Translations under genes and position numbers: made by a program
Shown here: piece after piece, positions 52,292 to 61,282 of the stretch
Numbering within the stretch: the first letter of the stretch is position 1
Layout: each line of letters begins with the position of its first letter
Notes under the pieces: generated by a model
What the model was told of the DNA's origin: nothing
The model's database searches: none
The model's input: the letters and a program-made list of their open reading frames with translations, nothing else
From: Phycisphaerales bacterium
GTDB lineage: Bacteria; Planctomycetota; Phycisphaerae; Phycisphaerales; UBA1924
DNA: 64,000 bases
Assembly: GCA_020427635.1 (NCBI GenBank)
Contig: JAGQOH010000007.1
Span: 1 to 64,000 of the forward strand
Direction: 5' to 3'

Positions 52292-52911
52292 TTCTTCTTC
52301 TCCTCCCGGCGGAACGGGAAGCCCAGCTCTTCGAGCACGAACCGGCTCATCTTCGGGTCTGAATTCTTGAACACCAGGTTCACGTGCATCCCATGCGTGA
52401 ACGTTGCCTTCGCCATGTCGATCTCCGGGAATACGCCCTGCTCAGTCAAGCCAAGCGAGTAGCTCCCTCCCTTGTCGAACGCCTTCTCGTTCATGCCGCG
52501 AAAGTCCTTGATGCGCGGCATCGCCAGATTGATCAGGCGATCAAGGAAATGCCACATGCGATCCTGACGCAACGTCACCATCGCAGATGTCTCGTATCCC
52601 TCGCGAACCTTGAAGTTCGACACTGAACGCTTCGCCTTGATCACCACAGGCCTCTGCCCGGTGATCGTCTTCAGAGAACTCAACACCGTCTCCTTCACGT
52701 TGGCCGGCAACTTCGTGCCCTCCAAGTGACGACCCATGTTGATGTTCACCACGATCTTGTCCAGCTTCGGGCGGCTCATCGGGTTCTTCTTCCCGAACGC
52801 CTCGCCAAGCTTGGGCGAGATCTCGCTCTTGAAACGCTCGCGCAGACGCGGCGGCGGACCCGGCTCGGCCACCGCGGCGCCACCCTTGTTGTCTTTGTCC
52901 TTCGCCATCAT
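52288..52911 (-). CDS. rplE: 50S ribosomal protein L5
   Basis: 207 residues with a N-terminal extension of about 20; [57 protein letters not shown] and [16 protein letters not shown]. Confidence 0.98.
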   Translation of the reverse strand: MMAKDKDNKGGAAVAEPGPPPRLRERFKSEISPKLGEAFGKKNPMSRPKLDKIVVNINMGRHLEGTKLPANVKETVLSSLKTITGQRPVVIKAKRSVSNFKVREGYETSAMVTLRQDRMWHFLDRLINLAMPRIKDFRGMNEKAFDKGGSYSLGLTEQGVFPEIDMAKATFTHGMHVNLVFKNSDPKMSRFVLEELGFPFRREEKKK

Positions 52912-52932
52912 TGCTCTCCGCGATCCTCGCCC

Positions 52933-53277
52933 TTACTTGCTCTTCCGCGCCTTGCGCAGCACGTGCAGCTCCGCCCCGTTCCGCGCCGCAACACGCACCT
53001 TCGAACCATCCGCCTTCTTCTGGAAACGCACACGCGTCGGCTTCCCGTCCACCACCGGGCTCACGTTCGAGATGTGGAAACTCCGGTCCACCTCGACCTG
53101 ACCGCCCTGCGGATTGATCCGCGTCGGCTTCAAGTTCTTCTTGATCCCATCGATCTGTGCGCTATGCACCACCACACGCTCCGCGTCGTGCAACACACGC
53201 ACCACCGTTCCCGTCACACCGCGGTACTTGCCCGCCGTGATCATTACCTGGTCATCCTTGCGAACATGGCATGGCAT
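52933..53277 (-). CDS. rplX: 50S ribosomal protein L24
   Basis: 114 residues; HVRKDDQVMITAGKYRGVTG and QGGQVEVDRSFHISNVSPVV. One base separates its start from the rplN stop. Confidence 0.97.
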   Translation of the reverse strand: MPCHVRKDDQVMITAGKYRGVTGTVVRVLHDAERVVVHSAQIDGIKKNLKPTRINPQGGQVEVDRSFHISNVSPVVDGKPTRVRFQKKADGSKVRVAARNGAELHVLRKARKSK

Positions 53278-53278
53278 C

Positions 53279-53665
53279 TCAGATCACCTCCGAGGCAAGC
53301 GACACAATCTTCATGTACCCCTTGTCGCGCAGCTCACGGGCCACCGCCCCGAAAATACGCGTCCCACGCGGGTTCCCGTCAGGTTGAATCAGCACCACCG
53401 CGCTCTTGTCGAAACGCACATATGAGCCGTCAGGCCGACGCGTCGCCTTCGCCGTGCGCACGACAACCGCCTTCACCACATCGCCCGCCTTCACATCCGC
53501 GCCCGGCAATGCCTTCTTCACCGAGCACACCACGCGATCGCCCACACCCGCCGTGCGGCGCTTGAATCCCTTACGCGGGGTCGAACCCCCGAGCACACGG
53601 ATCACATAAGCGATTTTCGCGCCCGAGTTGTCGGCGACTTCGCACCTTGATTCAGCTTGCAACAT
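53279..53665 (-). CDS. rplN: 50S ribosomal protein L14
   Basis: 128 residues; [20 protein letters not shown] and [21 protein letters not shown] few extra residues ([14 protein letters not shown] region). Confidence 0.98.
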   Translation of the reverse strand: MLQAESRCEVADNSGAKIAYVIRVLGGSTPRKGFKRRTAGVGDRVVCSVKKALPGADVKAGDVVKAVVVRTAKATRRPDGSYVRFDKSAVVLIQPDGNPRGTRIFGAVARELRDKGYMKIVSLASEVI

Positions 53666-53721
53666 CTGCCATCACCTCCCCGCCAAACCAGCTCCCGCTG
53701 GGGCGGCGAACTCCAACACAT

Positions 53722-54003
53722 TCAACCTTCGCGCATCGACACTTCTTCGGGCGCCCGCTCGACCACACGGACCAACCGCCAGGACTTGGTCTTCGAAATG
53801 GGCCGGCACTCTTCGATCTCAACCTTGTCACCCATACGGGCGTCGTTCTTCTCATCGTGCACATGCAACACCGTGCGCTGACGCAGATACTTGCCGTACT
53901 TCGGATGCTTCGCCAGGAACTGCACCTCCACCTTGCGCGTCTTGTCACGCTTGTCAGAGGTCACCACGCCCGTGCGCATCGGAATGTCCTTCTTTTCCGC
54001 CAT
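53722..54003 (-). CDS. rpsQ: 30S ribosomal protein S17
   Basis: 93 residues; [40 protein letters not shown] and [18 protein letters not shown]. Starts at TAATG overlap with the rpmC stop. Confidence 0.97.
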   Translation of the reverse strand: MAEKKDIPMRTGVVTSDKRDKTRKVEVQFLAKHPKYGKYLRQRTVLHVHDEKNDARMGDKVEIEECRPISKTKSWRLVRVVERAPEEVSMREG

Positions 54004-54209
54004 TACGCCCGCTCCTCGGCGGCAATCAGCCGCGCCGTCTGCTCAGTCTTGAGCCGGGCAATGTCCCGGCGAATCTTCTTGAACTGCGAAGGATCCTCGA
54101 TCTTGTCCGTCACCACCTGGCAACGCAGGTCGAACATCTTCTTGCTCAGGCGATCGAGCTCGACGAGGATCTCTTCGTCATTCAGCTTGTGAACTTCCTT
54201 GGCCTTCAC
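54003..54209 (-). CDS. rpmC: 50S ribosomal protein L29
   Basis: 68 residues from the GTG at 54209, which has AGGAG eight bases upstream; the ORF can be read from 54254 but that overlaps rpl[21 protein letters not shown] and [18 protein letters not shown]. Confidence 0.95.
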   Translation of the reverse strand: MKAKEVHKLNDEEILVELDRLSKKMFDLRCQVVTDKIEDPSQFKKIRRDIARLKTEQTARLIAAEERA

Positions 54210-54228
54210 GTCTCGAACTCCTGATTGC

Positions 54229-54648
54229 TTACGCCGACAAACGCCGACCAACAAACCTGCACTTCACCGGAAACTTCCGCGCCACACGCGCCATCGCGTT
54301 CCGCGCCACTTCCTCGGGCACGCCCGCGATCTCGAACAGCATCGTCCCGGGCTTCACACGCGCCGCCCAATACTCAACATCCGCCTTGCCCTTACCCATG
54401 CGCTGCTCGAGCGGCTTCTTCGAAATGGGCTTGTTCGGGAACACGCGGATGAACACCTTGCCCTGACGCTTCAGATAGTGCTGGGCTGCAATACGCCCCG
54501 CCTCGATCTGACGCCCCGTCATCCAGCAGCCTTCCAGCGCCTGAAGCCCGAACTCGCCATACGCGACATAGTTGCCCTTCGTCGCCTTGCGATCGCGGAC
54601 ACGCCGGAACTCCTTGCGAAACTTCACTCGTTTGGGCATCAGCGCCAT
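54229..54648 (-). CDS. rplP: 50S ribosomal protein L16
   Basis: 139 residues; PKRVKFRKEFRRVRDRKATK, EAGRIAAQHYLKRQGKVFIR and GKGKADVEYWAARVKPGTML. GGAG lies seven bases before the ATG. Confidence 0.98.
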   Translation of the reverse strand: MALMPKRVKFRKEFRRVRDRKATKGNYVAYGEFGLQALEGCWMTGRQIEAGRIAAQHYLKRQGKVFIRVFPNKPISKKPLEQRMGKGKADVEYWAARVKPGTMLFEIAGVPEEVARNAMARVARKFPVKCRFVGRRLSA

Positions 54649-54709
54649 GACGCTTCTCCTGCTCGCTCAAACACGATTCAACAACAATCAAACAACCGCA
54701 AAGTCCCAA

Positions 54710-55420
54710 TCAACGACGACCTCGTGCTCGCGGACGCGCGCCCGCCGCCGTCGACTCTCCCTCCGCCGGGGTCGGCGCAGGCTCGTCATACATCCCGCGA
54801 TAGATCCACACCTTCACGCCGATCGATCCGTACGTCGTGAACGACTCGGCAAATCCATAGTCAATGTCCGCCTGCAAAGAGCTCAACGGCATGGAACCCA
54901 TGCGGTTGTCCAGCGTGCGGCTCATTTCCGCACCGCCCAAACGACCCGCAAGCAGAATGCGCACGCCCTTCGCGCCCGCCTGCATGCACGCCTCCGAACG
55001 CATCTTCACGATCCGCCGGAAGCTCGCACGCTTCTTCAACTGTTCCGCGATCCCCTCCGCAACCAGCTGCGCTTCCATGTCCGGGTTCTTGATCTCGATG
55101 ATCGAAATCGAAACCTTGCGCCCCGTCATGTACTGCAACTCTTCCGTCAGGCGATCAACCTCCGCGCCCTTCGGACCAATCACCAAACCCGGACGAGCCG
55201 TCTTGATGATCACCTTCAATTCCTCGCGCGTCCGCTCGATGTGAATGTCGCTCACCGCGGCAAACGGTGGCGTGCGATTCAATCGCTTGTCCACGAACTT
55301 GCGGATCTTGTAGTCCTCGACGAGCAACTCGCCATACAGCGCCTTCGGGGCATACCAACGCGAGCGATGCGCCTCAGTGATCCCCACGCGGTATCCGAAT
55401 GGATGAACTTTCTGTCCCAT
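54710..55420 (-). CDS. rpsC: 30S ribosomal protein S3
   Basis: 236 residues; GQKVHPFGYRVGITEAHRSR, KH domain PGLVIGPKGAEVDRLTEELQ and GVRILLAGRLGGAEMSRTLD. ATG overlaps the rplV TAA stop (TAATG). Confidence 0.98.
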   Translation of the reverse strand: MGQKVHPFGYRVGITEAHRSRWYAPKALYGELLVEDYKIRKFVDKRLNRTPPFAAVSDIHIERTREELKVIIKTARPGLVIGPKGAEVDRLTEELQYMTGRKVSISIIEIKNPDMEAQLVAEGIAEQLKKRASFRRIVKMRSEACMQAGAKGVRILLAGRLGGAEMSRTLDNRMGSMPLSSLQADIDYGFAESFTTYGSIGVKVWIYRGMYDEPAPTPAEGESTAAGARPRARGRR

Positions 55421-55977
55421 TACGCCCGCTCCTCCACGCTCACGGTGATGTGGCTCGTCTTCTTCTGAATCGGGTGCGCACGCCCACGATCCTTGGGCTG
55501 GAAACGCTTGATGATGACACCCGCATCCGCCGTCGCCTCCGACACATACAGCCGACGCGTGTCCGCCTGCGCCGCCTCGGCATCCGCAATCGCGGCGCCC
55601 AGAACTTTGTTCACCATCTTCGCAGCACGACGCGGCGAGAACGCCAGCAAATGCCGCGCATCATCCACCGACTTCCCGCGGATGAGCTCCACCATCAGCC
55701 CGCTCTTGCGGTCGCTCGAACGTGCAAAACGGTGCATGCTCGTGAAGCGCACGATCGAAGGCACCGTCACGCCCAGCGCCTGCGCCATCGCAGCGATCTC
55801 CACCGCCTTCGGCTTCGGATGAAAACGGCCTTCCATCCAATTCCGCACCTTGCGCTCCGCAAGCACATCGTGCTTCTGACCAGCCCCATCGGGCTTCGGA
55901 AGCACCGCGCCCAGCTCCTGCGAGCCCAAGCCCGCCGCCTTCGCTGCTTGATTGAATCGTTTCGTGTTGATCTTCAC
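55420..55977 (-). CDS. rplV: 50S ribosomal protein L22 with N-terminal XRE-like helix-turn-helix extension
   Basis: 185 residues from the GTG at 55977, which has GAGG eight bases upstream; the longer frame to 56073 enters rpsS. The L22 core begins about residue 79 (SGLMVELIRGKSVDDARHLL, SPRRAAKMVNKVLGAAIADA, RFQPKDRGRAHPIQKKTSHI). Residues 1-78 are extra and resemble a Cro/C1-type fold: AAKAAGLGSQELGAVL (helices 1-2), ERKVRNWMEGRFHPKPKAVE (helix 3 and turn) and IAAMAQALGVTVPSIV (helices 4-5). L22 sits at the peptide exit tunnel; what the extra domain does is unknown. Confidence 0.95.
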   Translation of the reverse strand: MKINTKRFNQAAKAAGLGSQELGAVLPKPDGAGQKHDVLAERKVRNWMEGRFHPKPKAVEIAAMAQALGVTVPSIVRFTSMHRFARSSDRKSGLMVELIRGKSVDDARHLLAFSPRRAAKMVNKVLGAAIADAEAAQADTRRLYVSEATADAGVIIKRFQPKDRGRAHPIQKKTSHITVSVEERA

Positions 55978-56011
55978 GGCTTGTGCCTCATCTGCAAACG
56001 CGATCCCGCGA

Positions 56012-56293
56012 TTACTTCGACTTGATGCCTTCCTTCTTGTTCGTGTGACCGCGGAACGTCCGCGTGAGCGCAAACTCGCCCAGCCGATGCCCCACCATGT
56101 CCTCCGTCACGAACACATCGAGAAACACACGCCCGTTATGCACCTTGAACGTATGCCCGACAAACTCCGGCACGATCACGCAGGCGCGCGACCACGTCTT
56201 GATTGGCTCGGAGCGCCCAGATTCCTTCTGCGTCATCACGCGACGATAGATGCGCTCGTCAACGAATGGACCTTTTTTCAGTGATCGACTCAT
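56012..56293 (-). CDS. rpsS: 30S ribosomal protein S19
   Basis: 93 residues; [40 protein letters not shown] and [19 protein letters not shown]. Confidence 0.98.
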   Translation of the reverse strand: MSRSLKKGPFVDERIYRRVMTQKESGRSEPIKTWSRACVIVPEFVGHTFKVHNGRVFLDVFVTEDMVGHRLGEFALTRTFRGHTNKKEGIKSK

Positions 56294-56309
56294 CGATGCC
56301 TCCAGAGCC

Positions 56310-57164
56310 TTACTTCAGCTGCCCGTAGCGCTTGGACTTGCGACGACGGATGATCAACTCTTGCGAGAACTGCTTCTTGTTACGCGTCGAACCGCCCTTC
56401 GCCTCCGTGCCGGACTTGCTGACCGGAGCGCGGTTCGTCTTGCTTCGACCTTCGCCACCGCCCAATGGGTGCGCGTGGTGGCTCATCGCCACGCCGCGCG
56501 TCTTTGGACGAATCCCCAGGTGGCGGCTCTTGCCCGCCTTGCCAAGACGCCGCAAGGTGTGGTCCGCATTGCCCACCGTCCCAACCGCAGCCCGGCAATC
56601 AATCGGAATCTTCCGCAATTCGCCCGACGGAAGCACGATCGTCGCGTAGTCGTCTTCCTTGTTCGTCAGACGCGCCGTCACGCCCGCGCTCCGACACAGC
56701 TTGCCACCACTCCCGGGCGAAAGCTCGATGCAGTGAATGTCAAAGCCCGTCGGAATGTGACGCAACCGCATGAACGAACCGGGCGTCGGATCGATCGCCT
56801 CGTCCGAACACACAACCTTGTCACCATCCTTGAGCCCCTTCGGCGCCAGGATGTAACGCTTCACGCCGTCGCTGTACTCGATCAGCGCGATGTGGCACGT
56901 GCGGTTCGGGTCATACTCGATCCCCTTCACCGTGCCCTCGATCCCCACGCGATCCGACCGACGGAAGTCGATCTTGCGATACAGACGCTTGTGCCCGCCG
57001 CCGCGGCCGCGCACCGTGATCTTGCCCTGGTTGTTGCGACCGTTCGTGCGCCGCTTGGGCTCGACCAATGACTTCTCCGGACGGTTCTTCGTGATCTCGG
57101 CGTTCGTGTTCACCGAGGCGTTGCGCCGCCCAGCACTCGTTGGTTTGAGGATGCGAATCGGCAT
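56310..57164 (-). CDS. rplB: 50S ribosomal protein L2
   Basis: 284 residues; [40 protein letters not shown], peptidyl-transferase-associated [20 protein letters not shown]. Start overlaps the rplW stop (TAATG). Confidence 0.98.
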   Translation of the reverse strand: MPIRILKPTSAGRRNASVNTNAEITKNRPEKSLVEPKRRTNGRNNQGKITVRGRGGGHKRLYRKIDFRRSDRVGIEGTVKGIEYDPNRTCHIALIEYSDGVKRYILAPKGLKDGDKVVCSDEAIDPTPGSFMRLRHIPTGFDIHCIELSPGSGGKLCRSAGVTARLTNKEDDYATIVLPSGELRKIPIDCRAAVGTVGNADHTLRRLGKAGKSRHLGIRPKTRGVAMSHHAHPLGGGEGRSKTNRAPVSKSGTEAKGGSTRNKKQFSQELIIRRRKSKRYGQLK

Positions 57165-57445
57165 TACAGAATCTCCAACGTGTCATCCGGGTGAATCTTC
57201 ACATACGCACGCTTCGTCACCTTGCCCGCAACAGCGCCGTACTTGTAGCGACGATCCTTCGAACGCAGATTCGACGTCGACACGCCCACCACGCGCACCT
57301 TGTACAGCGTCTGGATCGCGTCCTTGATCTCGTCCTTCCGTGCGCTCGGATCGACCTCAAACAAATGCCGATTGAACTCGTTCGACGCGATCGTGCTCTT
57401 CTCAGTCAAAAGCGGCTTCTTAATGATGTGGTGCGGCTGCATCAT
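57164..57445 (-). CDS. rplW: 50S ribosomal protein L23
   Basis: 93 residues; HIIKKPLLTEKSTIASNEFN and RYKYGAVAGKVTKRAYVKIH. ATGA overlap with rplD. Confidence 0.98.
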   Translation of the reverse strand: MMQPHHIIKKPLLTEKSTIASNEFNRHLFEVDPSARKDEIKDAIQTLYKVRVVGVSTSNLRSKDRRYKYGAVAGKVTKRAYVKIHPDDTLEIL

Positions 57446-58167
57446 TCACCCCCTGACTTCTTCGAGCTCTTCTTCTTGCTTGACTTCTTTGTCGCCGCCG
57501 CCTGCGCATTCGGCACGCGGCTGCCCGACTTGTCAGTCTTCGATGACGGACCCGAAAGCCACGCCTCGAGATCGGCCTTCGAAATCACCATGAACCGGTG
57601 ATTCAGCATCTCGAAGCACGTCAACTGCTCCGCGTTGCACACCGTCACGTCTTCGACATTCCGCGCCGCCAAACGAACGTTGTCATTGTCTGGCTTCACC
57701 GCAACAAGACACGAGCGATTCACGCCCAACTTCTCAAGCATCTCCACGACGCTCTTTGTCTTTGGCGCCTTCATCTCGAAGGTGTCCAGCACCTTCACCT
57801 CGTTGTCCAGCAGCTTCGCCAACAGCGCATTGCGATTCGCCTTGCGCTTCATCTTCCGAGGCATCTCGAGGTGATAGTCCTCACGCCCCTTCAGCTTCGC
57901 GTGCGCCATGCTGCCGCCCTTGCGGCCGGGCACACGCGCCGGACCAACACGAGAATTGCCCGTCCCCTTTTGCTTGTACAGCTTCCGCGTCGAGCCCTCG
58001 ACCATCGAACGAGTCTTCGTCCGCGCAGAGCCCTGGCGGGTGTTCGCGTGATACATCACGAACGCCTGCTTCAGCAGCGCAGGGTTCACCTCGCCGCCAA
58101 GCGACTGTTCATCGACGGTCATCGTCCCTGCAGACTTCCCGTCCATCTTGAATACGGGGATTTCCAT
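57442..58167 (-). CDS. rplD: 50S ribosomal protein L4
   Basis: 241 residues from the ATG at 58167 (AGGGAAAG upstream); an upstream ATG at 58209 is possible. MEIPVFKMDGKSAGTMTVDE, NTRQGSARTKTRSMVEGSTR and KQKGTGNSRVGPARVPGRKG. C-terminal Ser/Lys-rich tail (KKSSKKKSSKKSGG). Confidence 0.97.
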   Translation of the reverse strand: MEIPVFKMDGKSAGTMTVDEQSLGGEVNPALLKQAFVMYHANTRQGSARTKTRSMVEGSTRKLYKQKGTGNSRVGPARVPGRKGGSMAHAKLKGREDYHLEMPRKMKRKANRNALLAKLLDNEVKVLDTFEMKAPKTKSVVEMLEKLGVNRSCLVAVKPDNDNVRLAARNVEDVTVCNAEQLTCFEMLNHRFMVISKADLEAWLSGPSSKTDKSGSRVPNAQAAATKKSSKKKSSKKSGGE

Positions 58168-58382
58168 TTCACTTTCCCTGCCCGAGCTCCGGGCCATGAA
58201 ATCCACCACACCGCCTCACGAGTGCGACCTTCGCACCCTCTCGCCTCGCCCGATCGCAACCGGGGTCAACTCGGCGGCCTCACACACTTGTCCTTGCCCG
58301 ACGGTTCCGCTTCACCGGCCTGCCGGACCGACGGGAAACGCGCTGTCCCGCCGCAATCCTCAATCAACAACAAAGACGCACG

Positions 58383-59081
58383 CTACGCGCCGAGCGCCTC
58401 CTTCTGCTTCACACCCTTGCTCTTGTACAGGCGACGCCCTTCGCGCACCTCCACAAGACCCATGTCTGCGCCGGGAACCGGACCCTTCACCAGGATCAGC
58501 CCCTGCTCTTTGTCGATCTTCACCACAGACAACGAACGCACCGTGACACGCTCATCACCCATGTGTCCCGCCATCCGCTTGCCCTTCTTGGGCTTCGGAC
58601 CCGTACCGCGGTTTGTCGCATGCGCCGCGATCGAACCAGGCGAACGGTGCTTCCGCTCCGTGCCGTGCGTCGCAGGCTGGCCGCCGAAGTTGTGGCGCTT
58701 CATACCGCCCTGGTAGCCCTTGCCCTTGCTCGTCCCGATCACGTCCACGAACGCGCACTTCTCAAACATCGAAACGTCAAGCGTCTGCCCAAGCTCAAAC
58801 GCGGGCAACTCCATCTTCGACTCCGCCGGCTTGAACTCACGATGGTGCCGCTTCGGCGCCGTGTTCGCCTTCGCATCATGCCCAATGATCGGCATCGTGG
58901 AATTGCGCGGCTTCAACTCGCCATAGCCAATCTGCACCGCGTCATACCCGTCGACGTCTTGCGTCTTCACCTGCGTCACAACGCAAGGACCAAGCGCAAT
59001 CACCGTCACAGGCACGGAGACACCATCGTCGTTGTAGACGCGGGTCATCCCGAGCTTGGTTCCAAGGAGCGAAAGGCTCAT
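58383..59081 (-). CDS. rplC: 50S ribosomal protein L3
   Basis: 232 residues from the ATG at 59081 (AAGGGG six bases upstream). SLLGTKLGMTRVYNDDGVSV, the conserved GKGYQGGMKRHNFGGQPATH and GRRLYKSKGVKQ. A 215-nt gap with no feature follows before rplD. Confidence 0.97.
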   Translation of the reverse strand: MSLSLLGTKLGMTRVYNDDGVSVPVTVIALGPCVVTQVKTQDVDGYDAVQIGYGELKPRNSTMPIIGHDAKANTAPKRHHREFKPAESKMELPAFELGQTLDVSMFEKCAFVDVIGTSKGKGYQGGMKRHNFGGQPATHGTERKHRSPGSIAAHATNRGTGPKPKKGKRMAGHMGDERVTVRSLSVVKIDKEQGLILVKGPVPGADMGLVEVREGRRLYKSKGVKQKEALGA

Positions 59082-59223
59082 CACAATCCCCTTCATCCCG
59101 ACGCCTGCCGGGCCGGCTCATCCGCCTGGCGGAGAGGAGCACTTACTTGGGCAGGCCAAACCATTTGGCCCGCAAACGAAAGCGACCGGCTGCTTTGCTC
59201 AGCAACCGGTCGCGAATACTTTC

Positions 59224-59532
59224 CTACGCCTTGATCTTCACAAAGACGCCTGCGGGCACAACGAGACGATTCAGCGCCTCCACAGTCCGCGCATTCGCCT
59301 CAGTGATATCAATGATCCGCTTGTGCGTCCGGATCTCAAACTGCTCGCGGCTTTTCTTGTCAATGAACGGCGAACGCAACACCGTGTAACGCTCCTTCCG
59401 CGTCGGCAACGGAATCGGACCAGCAACCTTCGCGCTCGTGCGCTTGGCGTGATCAACGATTTCTTTCGCCGAGGCGTCCAGCGCCTGGTGGTCATACGCT
59501 TCCATACGGATTCGAATCCTGCCACCGCTCAT
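59224..59532 (-). CDS. rpsJ: 30S ribosomal protein S10
   Basis: 102 residues from the ATG at 59532. [39 protein letters not shown] and [15 protein letters not shown]. First gene of the cluster; rpsL, rpsG, fusA and tuf are not upstream. In other bacteria the same protein is also the antitermination factor NusE. Confidence 0.97.
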   Translation of the reverse strand: MSGGRIRIRMEAYDHQALDASAKEIVDHAKRTSAKVAGPIPLPTRKERYTVLRSPFIDKKSREQFEIRTHKRIIDITEANARTVEALNRLVVPAGVFVKIKA

Positions 59533-59722
59533 GTGCCTGCGTCTCGCTTCAAGGAACCTTCGAACCATTCATGCACGGCGACACCGACAGATGCCGACGC
59601 GATCGCGGAGCCCAACGCTCCCCACGATTGCCCGACCGATTGGTCCCCCACGCATGACGCAGGGGGCCCGCCACAGTCTGGACCCACCAAAACCGCCCCG
59701 GCAAAACCGGCGCGAGTCGGGG

Positions 59723-59750
59723 AATATAGGCAACTGGCCCGCCCTGTCAA
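59723..59750 (-). promoter_or_regulatory. sigma-70-type promoter of the S10 cluster
   Basis: Minus-strand TTGACA (59750-59745), 16-base spacer, TATATT (59728-59723). Predicted start about 59716 leaves a leader of roughly 185 nt before rpsJ, with a CCGG-type hairpin, room for autoregulation. Best promoter match in the window. Confidence 0.75.
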
Positions 59751-59825
59751 CTTGAGGCCCTTGGAACGCCGATCGCAACGACAGACCTTCGCCCTGCGAA
59801 CCGACCCCTTGAGGGAGCAAACTCC

Positions 59826-61268
59826 ATGAACCGCACCAGAACCACCCACCGTCCCTTCCGCCTGCTTTGCCTGGCAACCCCCCTCCTATTGGGGTGCGTC
59901 CCGGCCGCAGCCCAGTCAGAGCAGCCCCGCCTCGAAGACATCACCGTCTCCCAGCCCCTCATCATCGACGCCCTGGGCGTCACCGTCCTCGTTCCCGAGG
60001 GTGCCACCGCAAACGTCACCTCCCAGCCCGGCGGCAAGACCACCGCCGTCATCAGCGCTCCAGGCGCCCTCCGAGGCTCCAACTGGGTCGTTCAGGTCAC
60101 CAACGAACGCACCGGCGACCTCGCCCTCTCGCTGGATGGCGTCCTCGACGAATTCGCCAAGCAGCGCACCGCCCAGGCCAGAGCCGCCAACAAGCAGTTC
60201 CGAATCTTCGACCGCTTAAACGAATCCGCCAACCTGAAGATCGCCGGCCGCGCCGCCGCTCGCTTCTATTGCGAGCTTTCACCTGGCGAGGGCGACGCCC
60301 TCATGACTGGCTACACCATCTTCTCCCCCAAGGCAGGCGAGTTCGTGATCATGCAGCTCGATTGCCTCAGCTCCAAGTTCGAGACCTCACGCGTCCTCTA
60401 CGAAACAATCGCCGCCAGCACCAAGTTCGAAGACCCGCTCGCCGTCGCCGAGGGCCGCGCAATGGCCTTGATGGCCGGTGCCGAATTCCTCAGCACAATC
60501 ACCGCGGAAGACATGAAGTCCCTGCTGAGTGAGGAACCCCTCTACCTGCGCTACTACATCCCAAGCCGCACAGGCAAGGCCGGCGACGACAACGAAGTCG
60601 CATTCCAGAAAATCCAAATCCGCGATGGCCAAGCAGGCGAACTCGACTTCACCCGTGGTCGTGAGAACTGGTCCGCCGCCGATCGTGAATACGGCTTCCT
60701 GGTCCAAGTCGATGCGCGCGCAATGCAAGCCTCCACCACGATCGACACCCGCGCCATCCACTTCCTCTCACGCGATCGTGCCTACGAAGCTTGGTCGATC
60801 ACCAACACGCTCCGCGACTCCAAGCGATCAACATCCGTGCAACAAACCATGATCCGCCGCGATCGCGCAATGACCGTCAAAACCCTGCGCGAGGGCACGC
60901 CCGCCGAAGTCCGCGATTGGACCCTCCCCGACAAGGGCTACATCTCCGAGGTCGAGCGCTACATGCTCCCGCAACTCGTGGCGCTCAAGAACCCGCAAAG
61001 CTCGCCGGCTCGCCTCGACTTCGCCTTCTTCTCATATGACAGCAAGAACGACAAACTCACCATCCGGCGCGACGAATTCACCAACATTGACATCGATGGC
61101 TGGCGCTACACCTCGCAACCCGAGCGCAGCGAAGCCGAGATCCAAACCATCCTCGATGTCACTGGCAATCTCGTCCGACGCACGCTGGACAGCGGCATCG
61201 TCATCGAGCCGGTCACCCAAGACCGTCTGCGCCGCATCTGGAAGGAAAAAGGACTGCTGATGGAGTAA
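59826..61268 (+). CDS. secreted hypothetical protein, 480 aa
   Basis: GAGGGAG lies before the ATG. Signal peptide PFRLLCLATPLLLGCVPAAA ending in AAAQS; a LGC near cleavage could be a lipobox. Mature protein is alpha/beta (ITVSQPLIIDALGVTVLVPE, DLALSLDGVLDEFAKQRTAQ, GYTIFSPKAGEFVIMQLD) with a C-terminal half of long strands (LDFAFFSYDSKNDKLTIRRD). No family recognised. It is divergent from the S10 cluster. Confidence 0.7.
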   Translation: MNRTRTTHRPFRLLCLATPLLLGCVPAAAQSEQPRLEDITVSQPLIIDALGVTVLVPEGATANVTSQPGGKTTAVISAPGALRGSNWVVQVTNERTGDLALSLDGVLDEFAKQRTAQARAANKQFRIFDRLNESANLKIAGRAAARFYCELSPGEGDALMTGYTIFSPKAGEFVIMQLDCLSSKFETSRVLYETIAASTKFEDPLAVAEGRAMALMAGAEFLSTITAEDMKSLLSEEPLYLRYYIPSRTGKAGDDNEVAFQKIQIRDGQAGELDFTRGRENWSAADREYGFLVQVDARAMQASTTIDTRAIHFLSRDRAYEAWSITNTLRDSKRSTSVQQTMIRRDRAMTVKTLREGTPAEVRDWTLPDKGYISEVERYMLPQLVALKNPQSSPARLDFAFFSYDSKNDKLTIRRDEFTNIDIDGWRYTSQPERSEAEIQTILDVTGNLVRRTLDSGIVIEPVTQDRLRRIWKEKGLLME

Positions 61269-61282
61269 GCCAGGCCCCAGGT

